Positions 13,761-27,207 of a stretch of 64,000 nt of DNA are shown one piece after another. Position 1 is the first letter of the stretch; each line of letters opens with the position of its first letter. The translations under genes were made by a program, and so were the position numbers. The stretch is from Heliocidaris tuberculata (taxonomy: Eukaryota; Echinodermata; Echinoidea; Camarodonta; Echinometridae), in assembly GCA_025618425.1 (NCBI GenBank), contig CM046845.1, positions 34,684,277-34,748,276 of the forward strand. The letters are read 5' to 3'. The notes below the pieces were generated by a model that was not told the DNA's origin, made no database searches, and saw only the letters and a list, made by a program, of their open reading frames with translations.

Positions 13761-16700
13761 TTTACCAGTTTGGGGGCTCCATAGACCCCTTTATCCTTTC
13801 TGTGCATCAATGTGCACCCCTAATTTCGATGAGATATCTATCAAAGAGCATTTCTGTGAAATTTCAAGAGATTTAAAGAAAATCTGAGCTAGCGGGGCCA
13901 CTTAGAGCGCCCCCTTGTCGAATAGTTTGGAAATTCCGCCTTAACAAAAGTGTCAAATCGGTGAATATTTTTGCCAGTTGGGGGCTCCATAGACCCCTTT
14001 ATCCCTTTCTGTGCATCAATGTGCACCCCCATTTCGATGAGATATCTATCAAAGAGCATTTCTGTGAAATTTCAAGAGATTTAAAGAAAATCTGAGCTAG
14101 CGGGGCCACTTAGAGCGCCCCCTTGTCGAATAATTTGGAAATTCCGCCTTAACAAAAGTGTCTGATCGGTGAATATTTTTACCAGTTTGGGGGCTCCATA
14201 GACCCCTTTATCCCTTTCTGTGCATCAATGTGCACCTTTAATTCGATGAAATATCTATCAAAGAGCATTTCTGTGAAATTTCAAGAGATTTAAAGAAAAT
14301 CTGAGCTAGCGGGGCCACTTAGAGCGCCCCCTTGTCGAATAATTTGGAAATTCCGCCTTAACAAAAGTGTCAAATCGGTGAATATTTTTGCCAGTTTGGG
14401 GGCTCCATAGACCCCTTTATCCCTTTCTGTGCATCAATGTGCACCCCTAATTCGATGAGATATCTATCAAAGAGCATTTCTGTGAAATTTCAAGAGATTT
14501 AAAGAAAATCTGAGCTAGCGGGGCCACTTACAGCGCCCCCTTGTCGAGTAATTTGGAAATTCAATAGAATAAAAAACATCAATTTGGTGAATATTTTTAC
14601 CAGTTTGGGGGCTCCATAGACCCCTTTATCCCTTTCTGTGCATCAATGTGCACCCCTAATTTCGATGAGATATCTATCAAAGAGCATTTCTGTGAAATTT
14701 AAAGAGATTTAAAGAAAATCTGAGCTAGCGGGGCCACTTAGAGAGCCCCCTTGTCGAATAATTTGGAAATTCCGCCTTAACAAAAGTGTCAAATCGTGAA
14801 TATTTTTGCCAGTTTGGGGGCTCCATAGACCCCTTTATCCCTTTCTGTGCATCAATGTGCACCCCTAATTCGATGAGATATCTATCAAAGAGCATTTCTG
14901 TGAAATTTCAAGAGATTTAAAGAAAATCTGAGCTAGCGGGGCCACTTAGAGCGCCCCTTGTCGAATAATTTGGAAATTCCGCCTTAACAAAAGTGTCAAA
15001 TCGGTGAATATTTTTACCAGTTTGGGGGCTCCATAGACCCCTTTATCCCTTTCTGTGCATCAATGTGCACCCCTAATTCGATGAGATATCTATCAAAGAG
15101 CATTTCTGTGAAATTTAAAGAGATTTGAAGAAAATCTGAGCTAGCGGGGCCACTTAGAGCGCCCCCTTGTCGAATAATTTGGAAATTCCGCCTTAACAAA
15201 AGTGTCAAATCGGTGAATATTTTTGCCAATTTGGGGGCTCCATAGACCCCTTTATGCCTTTCTGTGCATCAATGTGCACCCCCATTTCGATGAGATATCT
15301 ATCAAAGAGCATTTCTGTGAAATTTCAAGAGATTTAAAGAAAATCTGAGCTAGCGGGGCCACTTAGAGCGCCCCCTTGTCGAATAATTTGGAAATTCAAT
15401 AGAATAAAAAACATCAATTCGGTGAATATTTTTACCAGTTTGGGGGCTCCATAGACCCCTTTATCCCTTTCTGTGCATCAATGTGCACCCCTAATTCGAT
15501 GAGATATCTATCAAAGAGCATTTCTGTGAAATTTCAAGAGATTTAAAGAAAATCTGAGCTAGCGGGGCCACTTAGAGCGCCCCCTTGTCGAATAATTTGG
15601 AAATTCAATAGAATAAAAAACATCAATTTGGTGAATATTTTGCCAGTTTGGGGGCTCCATAGACCCCTTTATCCCTTTCTGTGCATCAATGTGCACCCCC
15701 ATTTCGATGAGATATCTATCAAAGAGCATTTCTGTGAAATTTCAAGAGATTTAAAGAAAATCTGAGCTAGCGGGGCCACTTAGAGCGCTCCCTTGTCGAA
15801 TAATTTGGAAATTCCGCCTTAACAAAAGTGTCTGATCGGTGAATATTTTTGCCAGTTTGGGGGCTCCATAGACCCCTTTATGCCTTTCTGTGCATCAATG
15901 TGCACCCCTAATTCGATGAGATATCTATCAAAGAGCATTTCTGTGAAATTTCAAGAGATTTAAAGAAAATCTGAGCTAGCGGGGCCACTTAGAGCGCCCC
16001 CTTGTCGAATAATTTGGAAATTTCGCCTTAACAAAAGTGTCAAATCGGTGAATATTTTTGCCAGTTTGGGGGCTCCATAGACCCCTTTATGCCTTTCTGT
16101 GCATCAATGTGCACCCCCATTTCGATGAGATATCTATCAAAGAGCATTTCTGTGAAATTTCAAGAGATTTAAAGAAAATCTGAGCTAGCGGGGCCACTTA
16201 GAGAGCCCCCTTGTCGAATAATTTGGAAATTCCGCCTTAACAAAAGTGTCAAATCGGTGAATATTTTTACCAGTTTGGGGGCTCCATAGACCCCTTTATG
16301 CTTTCTGTGCATCAATGTGCACCCCCATTTCGATGAGATATCTATCAAAGAGCATTTCTGTGAAATTTAAAGAGATTTAAAGAAAATCTGAGCTAGCGGG
16401 GCCACTTAGAGAGCCCCCTTGTCGAATAATTTGGAAATTCCGCCTTAACAAAAGTGTCAAATCGGTGAATATTTTTGCCAGTTTGGGGGCTCCATAGACC
16501 CCTTTATCCATTTCTGTGCATCAATGTGCACCCCTAATTCGATGAGATATCTATCAAAGAGCATTTCTGTGAAATTTCAAGAGATTTAAAGAAAATCTGA
16601 GCTAGCGGGGCCACTTAGAGCGCCCCCTTGTCGAATAGTTTGGAAATTCCGCCTTAACAAAAGTGTCAAATCGGTGAATATTTTTGCCAGTTTGGGGGCT

Positions 16701-19700
16701 CCATAGACCCCTTTATCCCTTTCTGTGCATCAATGTGCACCCCCATTTCGATGAGATATCTATCAAAGAGCATTTCTGTGAAATTTCAAGAGATTTAAAG
16801 AAAATCTGAGCTAGCGGGGCCACTTAGAGCGCCCCCTTGTCGAATAATTTGGAAATTTCGCCTTAACAAAAGTGTCAAATCGGTGAATATTTTTGCCAGT
16901 TTGGGGGCTCCATAGACCCCTTTATGCCTTTCTGTGCATCAATGTGCACCCCCATTTCGATGAGATATCTATCAAAGAGCATTTCTGTGAAATTTAAAGA
17001 GATTTAAAGAAAATCTGAGCTAGCGGGGCCACTTAGAGAGCCCCCTTGTCGAATAATTTGGAAATTCCGCCTTAACAAAAGTGTCAAATCGGTGAATATT
17101 TTTGCCAGTTTGGGGGCTCCATAGACCCCTTTATCCCTTTCTGTGCATCAATGTGCACCCCCATTTCGATGAGATATCTATCAAAGAGCATTTCTGTGAA
17201 ATTTCAAGAGATTTAAAGAAAATCTGAGCTAGCGGGGCCACTTAGAGCGCCCCCTTGTCGAGTAATTTGGAAATTTCGCCTTAACAAAAGTGTCAAATCG
17301 GTGAATATTTTTGCCAGTTTGGGGGCTCCATAGACCCCTTTATGCCTTTCTGTGCATCAATGTGCACACCCATTTCGATGAGATATCTATCAAAGAGCAT
17401 TTCTGTGAAATTTCAAGAGATTTAAAGAAAATCTGAGCTAGCGGGGCCACTTAGAGCGCCCCCTTGTCGAATAGTTTGGAAATTCCGCCTTAACAAAAGT
17501 GTCAAATCGGTGAATATTTTTGCCAAGTTTGGGGGCTCCATAGACCCCTTTATCTCTTTCTGTGCATCAATGTGCACCCCCATTTCGATGAGATATCTAT
17601 CAAAGAGCATTTCTGTGAAATTTCAAAGAGATTTAAAGAAAATCTGAGCTAGCGGGGCCACTTAGAGCGCCCCCTTGTCGAATAATTTGGAAATTCCGCC
17701 TTAACAAAAGTGTCTGATCGGTGAATATTTTTACCAGTTTGGGGGCTCCATAGACCCCTTTATCCCTTTCTGTGCATCAATGTGCACCTTTAATTCGATG
17801 AAATATCTATCAAAGAGCATTTCTGTGAAATTTGAAGAGATTTAAAGAAAATCTGAGCGAGCGGGGCCACTTAGAGCGCCCCCTTGTCGAATAATTTGGA
17901 AATTCCGCCTTAACAAAAGTGTCAAATCGGTGAATATTTTTGCCAGTTTGGGGGCTCCATAGACCCCTTTATCCCTTTCTGTGCATCAATGTGCACCCCT
18001 AATTCGATGAGATATCTATCAAAGAGCATTTCTGTGAAATTTCAAGAGATTTAAAGAAAATCTGAGCTAGCGGGGCCACTTAGAGCGCCCCCTTGTCGAT
18101 TAATTTGGAAATTCCGCCTTAACAAAAGTGTCTCATCGGTGAATATTTTTACCAGTTTGGGGGCTCCATAGACCCCTTTATCCCTTTCTGTGCATCAATG
18201 TGCACCTTTAATTCGATGAAATATCTATCAAAGAGCATTTCGTGAAATTTGAAGAGATTTAAAGAAAATCTGAGCGAGCGGGGCCACTTAGAGCGCCCCC
18301 TTGTCGAATAATTTGGAAATTCCGCCTTAACAAAAGTGTCAAATCGGTGAATATTTTTGCCAGTTTGGGGGCTCCATAGACCCCTTTATCCCTTTCTGTG
18401 CATCAATGTGCACCCCTAATTCGATGAGATATCTATCAAAGAGCATTTCTGTGAAATTTCAAGAGATTTAAAGAAAATCTGAGCTAGCGGGGCCACTTAG
18501 AGCGCCCCCTTGTCGAGTAATTTGGAAATTCAATAGAATAAAAAACATCAATTTGGTGAATATTTTTACCAGTTTGGGGGCTCCATAGACCCCTTTATCC
18601 CTTTCTTTCTGTGCATCAATGTGCACCCCTAATTCGATGAGATATCTATCAAAGAGCATTTCTGTGAAATTTCAAGAGATTTAAAGAAAATCTGAGCTAG
18701 CGGGGCCACTTAGAGCGCCCCCTTGTCGAATAGTTTGGAAATTCCGCCTTAACAAAAGTGTCAAATCGGTGAATATTTTTGCCAAGTTGGGGGCTCCATA
18801 GACCCCTTTATCCCTTTCTGTGCATCAATGTGCACCCCCATTTCGATGAGATATCTATCAAAGAGCATTTCTGTGAAATTTCAAGAGATTTAAAGAAAGT
18901 CTGAGCTAGCGGGGCCACTTAGAGCGCCCCCTTGTCGAATAATTTGGAAATTCCGCCTTAACAAAAGTGTCTGATCGGTGAATATTTTTACCAGTTTGGG
19001 GGCTCCATAGACCCCTTTATCCCTTTCTGTGCATCAATGTGCACCTTTAATTCGATGAAATATCTATCAAAGAGCATTTCGGTGAAATTTGAAGAGATTT
19101 AAAGAAAATCTGAGCGAGCGGGGCCACTTAGAGCGCCCCCTTGTCGAATAATTTGGAAATTCCGCCTTAACAAAAGTGTCAAATCGGTGAATATTTTTGC
19201 CAGTTTGGGGGCTCCATAGACCCCTTTATCCCTTTCTGTGCATCAATGTGCACCCCTAATTCGATGAGATATCTATCAAAGAGCATTTCTGTGAAATTTC
19301 AAGAGATTTAAAGAAAATCTGAGCTAGCGGGGCCACTTAGAGCGCCCCCTTGTCGAGTAATTTGGAAATTCAATAGAATAAAAAACATCAATTTGGTGAA
19401 TATTTTTACCAGTTTGGGGGCTCCATAGACCCCTTTATCCCTTTCTGTGCATCAATGTGCACCCCTAATTCGATGAGATATCTATCAAAGAGCATTTCTG
19501 TGAAATGTAAAGAGATTTAAAGAAAATCTGAGCTAGCGGGGCCACTTAGAGAGCCCCCTTGTCGAATAATTTGGAAATTCCGCCTTAACAAAAGTGTCAA
19601 ATCGGTGAATATTTTTGCCAGTTTGGGGGCTCCATAGACCCCTTTATCCCTTTCTGTGCATCAATGTGCACCCCTAATTCGATGAGATATCTATCAGAGA

Positions 19701-22700
19701 GCATTTCTGTGAAATTTCAAGAGATTTAAAGAAAATCTGAGCTAGCGGGGCCACTTAGAGCGCCCCCTTGTCGAATAATTTGGAAATTCCGCCTTAACAA
19801 AAGTGTCTGATCGGTGAATATTTTTACCAGTTTGGGGGCTCCATAGACCCCTTTATCCCTTTTTCTGTGCATCAATGTGCACTTTAATTCGATGAAATAT
19901 CTAACAAAGAGCATTTCTGTGAAATTTAAAGAGATTTGAAGAAAATCTGAGCTAGCGGGCCACTTAGAGCGCCCCCTTGTCGAATAATTTGGAAATTCCG
20001 CCTTAACAAAAGTGTCAAATCGGTGAATATTTTTGCCAATTTGGGGCTCCATAGACCCCTTTATGCCTTTCTGTGCATCAATGTGCATCCCCATTTCGAT
20101 GAGATATCTATCAAAGAGCATTTCTGTGAAATTTCAAGAGATTTAAAGAAAATCTGAGCTAGCGGGGCCACTTAGAGCGCCCCCTTGTCGAGTAATTTGG
20201 AAATTCAATAGAATAAAAAACATCAATTTGGTGAATATTTTTACCAGTTTGGGGGCTCCATAGACCCCTTTATCCCTTTCTGTGCATCAATGTGCACCCC
20301 TAATTCGATGAGATATCTATCAAAGAGCATTTCTGTGAAATTTCAAGAGATTTAAAGAAAATCTGAGCTAGCGGGGCCACTTACAGCGCCCCCTTGTCGA
20401 ATAATTTGGAAATTCAATAGAATAAAAAACATCAATTCGGTGAATATTTTTGCCAGTTTGGGGGCTCCATAGACCCCTTCGTCCTTTCTGTGCATCAATG
20501 TGCACCCCCATTTCGATGAGATATCTATCAAAGAGCATTTCTGTGAAATTTCAAGAGATTTAAAGAAAATCTGAGCTAGCGGGGCCACTTAGAGCGCTCC
20601 CTTGTCGATTAATTTGGAAATTCCGCCTTAACAAAAGTGTCTGATCGGTGAATATTTTTGCCAGTTTGGGGGCTCCATAGACCCCTTTATGCCTTTCTGT
20701 GCATCAATGTGCACCCCTAATTTCGATGAGATATCTATCAAAGAGCATTTCTGTGAAATTTCAAGAGATTTAAAGAAAATCTGAGCTAGCGGGGCCACTT
20801 AGAGCGCCCCCTTGTCGAATAATTTGGAAATTTCGCCTTAACAAAAGTGTCAAATCGGTGAATATTTTTGCCAGTTTGGGGCTCCATAGACCCCTTTATG
20901 CCTTTCTGTGCATCAATGTGCACCCCCATTTCGATGAGATATCTATCAAAGAGCATTTCTGTGAAATTTCAAGAGATTTAAAGAAAATCTGAGCTAGCGG
21001 GGCCACTTAGAGAGCCCCCTTGTCGAATAATTTGGAAATTCCGCCTTAACAAAAGTGTCAAATCGGTGAATATTTTTTACCAGTTTGGGGGCTCCATAGA
21101 CCCCTTTATGCCTTTCTGTGCATCAATGTGCACCCCCATTTCGATGAGATATCTATCAAAGAGCATTTCTGTGAAATTTAAAGAGATTTAAAGAAAATCT
21201 GAGCTAGCGGGGCCACTTAGAGAGCCCCCTTGTCGAATAATTTGGAAATTCCGCCTTAACAAAAGTGTCAAATCGGTGAATATTTTTGCCAGTTGGGGCT
21301 CCATAGACCCCTTTATCCATTTCTGTGCATCAATGTGCACCCCCATTTCGATGAGATATCTATCAAAGAGCATTTCTGTGAAATTTCAAGAGATTTAAAG
21401 AAAATCTGAGCTAGCGGGGCCACTTAGAGCGCCCCCTTGTCGAATAGTTTGGAAATTCCGCCTTAACAAAAGTGTCAAATCGGTGAATATTTTTGCCAAG
21501 TTGGGGGCTCCATAGACCCCTTTATCCCTTTCTGTGCATCAATGTGCACCCCCATTTCGATGAGATATCTATCAAAGAATATTCTGTGAAATTTCAAGAG
21601 ATTTAAAGAAAATCTGAGCTAGCGGGGCCACTTAGAGCGCCCCCTTGTCGAATAATTTGGAAATTTCGCCTTAACAAAAGTGTCAAATCGGTGAATATTT
21701 TTACCAGTTTGGGGGCTCCATAGACCCCTTTATCTCTTTCTGTGCATCAATGTGCACCCCTAATTCGATGAGATATCTATCAAAGAGCATTTCTGTGAAA
21801 TTTCAAGAGATTTAAAGAAAATCTGAACTAGCGGGCCACTTAGAGCGCCCCCTGTCGAATAGTTTGGAAATTCCCGCCTTAACAAAAGTGTCAAATCGGT
21901 GAATATTTTTGCCAAGTTGGGGGCTCCATAGACCCCTTTATCCCTTTCTGTGCATCAATGTGCACCCCCATTTCGATGAGATATCTATCAAAGAGCATTT
22001 CTGTGAAATTTCAAGAGATTTAAAGAAAGTCTGAGCTAGCGGGCCACTTAGAGCGCCCCCTTGTCGAATAATTTGGAAATTCCGCTTAACAAAAGTGTCT
22101 GATCGGTGAATATTTTTTACCAGTTTGGGGCTCCATAGACCCCTTTATCCCTTTCTGTGCATCAATGTGCACCTTAATTTCGATGAAATATCTATCAAAG
22201 AGCATTTTGGTGAAATTTGAAGAGATTTAAAGAAAATCTGAGCTAGCGGGGTTACTTAGAGCGCCCCCTTGTCGAATAATTTGGAAATTCCGCCTTAACA
22301 AAAGTGTCAAATCGATGAATATTTTTGCCAGTTTGGGGGCTCCATAGACCCCTTTATCCCTTTCTGTGCATCAATGTGCACCCCTAATTCGATGAGATAT
22401 CTATCAAAGAGCATTTCTGTGAAATTTCAAGAGATTTAAAGAAAATCTGAGCTAGCGGGGCCACTTAGAGCGCCCCTTGTCGAGTAATTTGGAAATTCAA
22501 TAGAATAAAAAACATCAATTTGGTGAATATTTTTACCAGTTTGGGGGCTCCATAGACCCCTTTATCCCTTTCTGTGCATCAATGTGCACCCCTAATTCGA
22601 TGAGATATTTATCAAAGAGCATTTCTGTGAAATTTCAAGAGATTTAAAGAAAATCTGAGCTAGCGGGGCCACTTAGAGCGCCCCCTTGTCGAATAATTTG

Positions 22701-25700
22701 GAAATTCCGCCTTAACAAAAGTGTCAAATCGGTGAATATTTTTGCCAATTTGGGGTCTCCATAGACCCCTTTATCCCTTTCTGTGCATCAATGTGCACCC
22801 CCATTTCGATGAGATATCTATCAAAGAGCATTTCTGTGAAATTTAAAGAGATTTAAAGAAAATCTGAGCTAGCGGGGCCACTTAGAGAGCCCCCTTGTCG
22901 AATAATTTGGAAATTCCGCCTTAACAAAAGTGTCAAATCGGTGAATATTTTTGCCAGTTTGGGGGCTCCATAGACCCCTTTATCTCTTTCTGTGCATCAA
23001 TGTGCACCCCTAATTCGATGAGATATCTATCAAAGAGCATTTCTGTGAAATTTAAAGAGATTTAAAGAAAATCTGAGCTAGCGGGGCCACTTAGAGCGCC
23101 CCCTTGTCGAGTAATTTGGAAATTCAATAGAATAAAAAACATCAATTTGGTGAATATTTTTACCAGTTTGGGGGCTCCATAGATCCCTTTATCTCTTTCT
23201 GTGCATCAATGTGCACCCCCAATTCGATGAGATATCTATCAAAGAGCATTTCTGTGAAATTTAAAGAGATTTAAAGAAAATCTGAGCTAGCGGGGCCACT
23301 TAGAGCGCCCCCTTGTCGAATAATTTGGAATTTCGCCTTAACAAAAGTGTCAAATCGGTGAATATTTTTGCCAGTTTGGGGGGCTCCATAGACCCCTTTA
23401 TGCCTTTTTGTGCATCAATGTGCACCCCCATTTCGATGAGATATCTATCAAAGAGCATTTCTGTGAAATTTAAAGAGATTTAAAGAAAATCTGAGCTAGC
23501 GGGGCCACTTAGAGAGCCCCCTTGTCGAATAATTTGGAAATTCCGCCTTAACAAAAGTGTCAAATCGGTGAATATTTTTTGCCAGTTGGGGGCTCCATAG
23601 ACCCCTTTATCCTTTCTGTGCATCAATGTGCACCCCCATTTCGATGAGATATCTATCAAAGAGCATTTCTGTGAAATTTCAAGAGATTTAAAGAAAATCT
23701 GAGCTAGCGGGGCCACTTAGAGCGCCCCCTTGTCGAATAATTTGGAAATTCCGCCTTAACAAAAGTGTCAAATCGGTGAATATTTTTGCCAGTTTGGGGG
23801 CTCCATAGACCCCTTTATCCTTTCTGTGCATCAATGTGCACCCCCATTTCGATGAGATATCTATCAAAGAGCATTGTGTGAAATTTCAAGAGATTTAAAG
23901 AAAATCTGAGCTAGCGGGGCCACTTAGAGAGCCCCCTTGTCGAATAATTTGGAAATTCCGCCTTAACAAAAGTGTCAAATCAGTGAATATTTTTGCCAGT
24001 TTGGGGGCTCCATAGACCCCTTTATCCCTTTCTGTGCATCAATGTGCACCCCTAATTCGATGAGATATCTATCAAAGAGCATTTCTGTGAAATTTCAAGA
24101 GATTTAAAGAAAATCTGAGCTAGCGGGGCCACTTAGAGCGCCCCCTTGTCGAGTAATTTGGAAATTCAATAGAATTAAAAAAACATCAATTTGGTGAATA
24201 TTTTTACCAGTTTGGGGGCTCCATAGACCCCTTTATCCCTTTCTGTGCATCAATGTGCACCCCCAATTCGATGAGATATCTATCAAAGAGCATTTCTGTG
24301 AAATTTAAAGAGATTTAAAGAAAATCTGAGCTAGCGGGGCCACTTAGAGCGCCCCCTTGTCGAATAGTTTGGAAATTCCGCCTTAACAAAAGTGTCAAAT
24401 CGGTGAATATTTTTGCCAGTTTGGGGGCTCCATAGACCCCTTTATTCCTTTCTGTGCATCAATGTGCACCCCCATTTCGATGAGATATCTATCAAAGAGC
24501 ATTTCTGTGAAATTTCAAGAGATTTAAAGAAAATCTGAGCTAGCGGGGCCACTTAGAGCGCCCCCTTGTCGAAAAGTTTGGAAATTCCGCCTTAACAAAA
24601 GTGTCAAATCGGTGAATATTTTTTGCCAAGTTGGGGGCTCCATAGACCCCTTTATCCCTTTCTGTGCATCAATGTGCACCCCCATTTCGATGAGATATCT
24701 ATCAAAGAGCATTTCTGTGAAATTTCAAGAGATTTAAAGAAAATCTGAGCTAGCGGGGCCACTTAGAGCGCCCCCTTGTCGAAATTTGGAAATTCCGCCT
24801 TAACAAAAGTGTCAAATCGGTGAATATTTTTGCCAGTTTGGGGGCTCCATAGACCCCTTTATCCTTTCTGTGCATCAATGTGCACCCCCAATTCGATGAG
24901 ATATCTATCAAAGAGCATTTCTGTGAAATTTCAAGAGATTTAAAGAAAATCTGAGCTAGCGGGGCCACTTAGAGAGCCCCCCTTGTCGAATAATTTGGAA
25001 ATTCCGCCTTAACAAAAGTGTCAAATCGGTGAATATTTTTGCCAGTTTGGGGGCTCCATAGACCCCTTTATCCATTTCTGTGCATCAATGTGCACCCCCA
25101 ATTCGATGAGATATCTATCAAAGAGCATTTCTGTGAAATTTCAAGAGATTTAAAGAAAATCTGAGCTAGCGGGGCCACTTAGAGCACCCCCTTGTCGAAT
25201 AATTTGGAAATTCCGCCTTAACAAAAGTGTCAAATCGGTGAATATTTTGCCAGTTTGGGGCTCCATAGACCCCTTTATCTCTTTCTGTGCATCAATGTGC
25301 ACCCCTAATTCGATGAGATATCTATCAAAGAGCATTTCTGTGAAATTTCAAGAGATTTAAAGAAAATCTGAGCTAGCGGGGCCACTTAGAGCGCCCCCTT
25401 GTCGAGTAATTTGGAAATTCAATAGAATAAAAAACATCAATTTGGTGAATATTTTTACCAGTTTGGGGGCTCCATAGACCCCTTTATCTCTTTCTGTGCA
25501 TCAATGTGCACCCCCAATTCGATGAGATATCTATCAAAGAGCATTTCTGTGAAATTTAAAGAGATTTAAAGAAAATCTGAGCTAGCGGGGCCACTTAGAG
25601 CGCCCCCTTGTCGAATAATTTGGAAATTTCGCCTTAACAAAAGTGTCAAATCGGTGAATATTTGCCAGTTTGGGGGCTCCATAGACCCCTTTATGCCTTT

Positions 25701-26707
25701 TTGTGCATCAATGTGCACCCCCATTTCGATGAGATATCTATCAAAGAGCATTTCTGTGAAATTTCAAGAGATTTAAAGAAAATCTGAGCTAGCGGGGCCA
25801 CTTAGAGAGCCCCCTTGTCGAATAATTTGGAAATTCCGCCTTAACAAAAGTGTCAAATCGGTGAATATTTTTTGCCAAGTTGGGGGCTCCATAGACCCCT
25901 TTATCCCTTTCTGTGCATCAATGTGCACCCCCATTTCGATGAGATATCTATCAAAGAGCATTTCTGTGAAATTTCAAGAGATTTAAAGAAAATCTGAGCT
26001 AGCGGGGCCACTTAGAGCGCCCCCTTGTCGAAAATTTGAAATTCCGCCTTAACAAAAGTGTCAAATCGGTGAATATTTTTGCCAGTTTGGGGGCTCCATA
26101 GACCCCTTTATCCCTTTCTGTGCATCAATGTGCACCCCCAATTTCGATGAGATATCTATCAAAGAGCATTTCTGTGAAATTTCAAGAGATTTAAAGAAAA
26201 TCTGAGCTAGCGGGGCCACTTAGAGAGCCCCCTTGTCGAATAATTTGGAAATTCCGCCTTAACAAAAGTGTCAAATCAGTGAATATTTTTGCCAGTTTGG
26301 GGGCTCCATAGACCCCTTTATCCCTTTCTGTGCATCTATGTGCACCCCCAATTTCGATGAGATATCTATCAAAGAGCATTTCTGTGAAATTTCAAGAGAT
26401 TTAAAGAAAATCTGAGCTAGCGGGGCCACTTAGAGCGCCCCCTTGTCGAATAATTTGGAAATTCAATAGAATAAAAAACATCAATTTGGTGAATATTTTT
26501 ACCAGTTTGGGGGCTCCATAGACCCCTTTATCCCTTTCTGTGCATCAATGTGCACCCCCAATTCGATGAGATATCTATCAAAGAGCATTTCTGTGAAATT
26601 TAAAGAGATTTAAAGAAAATCTGAGCTAGCGGGGCCACTTAGAGCGCCCCCTTGTCGAATAGTTTGGAAATTCCGCCTTAACAAAAGTGTCAAATCGGTG
26701 AATATTT

Positions 26708-27207
26708 NNNNNNNNNNNNNNNNNNNNNNNNNNNNNNNNNNNNNNNNNNNNNNNNNNNNNNNNNNNNNNNNNNNNNNNNNNNNNNNNNNNNNNNNNNNNN
26801 NNNNNNNNNNNNNNNNNNNNNNNNNNNNNNNNNNNNNNNNNNNNNNNNNNNNNNNNNNNNNNNNNNNNNNNNNNNNNNNNNNNNNNNNNNNNNNNNNNNN
26901 NNNNNNNNNNNNNNNNNNNNNNNNNNNNNNNNNNNNNNNNNNNNNNNNNNNNNNNNNNNNNNNNNNNNNNNNNNNNNNNNNNNNNNNNNNNNNNNNNNNN
27001 NNNNNNNNNNNNNNNNNNNNNNNNNNNNNNNNNNNNNNNNNNNNNNNNNNNNNNNNNNNNNNNNNNNNNNNNNNNNNNNNNNNNNNNNNNNNNNNNNNNN
27101 NNNNNNNNNNNNNNNNNNNNNNNNNNNNNNNNNNNNNNNNNNNNNNNNNNNNNNNNNNNNNNNNNNNNNNNNNNNNNNNNNNNNNNNNNNNNNNNNNNNN
27201 NNNNNNN
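26708..27207. other. Assembly gap of 500 N
   Basis: Exactly 500 undetermined bases separate the satellite from unique sequence. A round number implies a gap of unknown true size, so the satellite may be longer than shown and the adjacency of the array to 27208 onward is a scaffolding statement. ORFs crossing the gap are meaningless. Confidence 0.99.

Larger units (their letters stand above)
1..26707. repeat. Satellite DNA array, 209-bp monomer, about 128 copies with higher-order organisation
   Basis: The landmark CCTTTCTGTGCATCAATG starts at positions 1, 210, 419 and 628, a spacing of exactly 209 bp, and recurs to the assembly gap. Monomers differ at few sites, each with two to four states: CCCCTAATTCG, CCCCCATTTCG or CCTTTAATTCG after the landmark; CAAGAG, AAAGAG or GAAGAG; AGCGCCCCC, AGAGCCCCC or AGCGCTCCC; and a cassette of about 23 bp (CGCCTTAACAAAAGTG type or AATAGAATAAAAAAC type). 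I count the second cassette in about 32 of about 128 monomers. Combinations recur in order, giving higher-order repeats. The repeated short ORFs are by-products: 209 is 2 modulo 3, so any frame shifts each unit. A centromeric or heterochromatic location is inference from length and structure. The array is open at the left window edge. Confidence 0.97.

Noticed and set aside
994..26379. Many near-identical minus-strand ORFs of 61-131 codons (e.g. MLFDRYLIE... and MAPLAQIFFK...)
   Set aside because: They fall inside the 209-bp satellite. Because 209 is not divisible by 3, each monomer is read in a different frame, and the ORFs start and stop with monomer variants. There is no sign of coding constraint.
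1..26707. Possible CRISPR array
   Set aside because: Repeats are contiguous 209-bp monomers without unique spacers, in an animal genome.
1..26707. CENP-B box in the satellite
   Set aside because: GTCGAATAATTTGGAAATTC superficially recalls the box, but the essential CGTTGGAA..CGGG core is not present.
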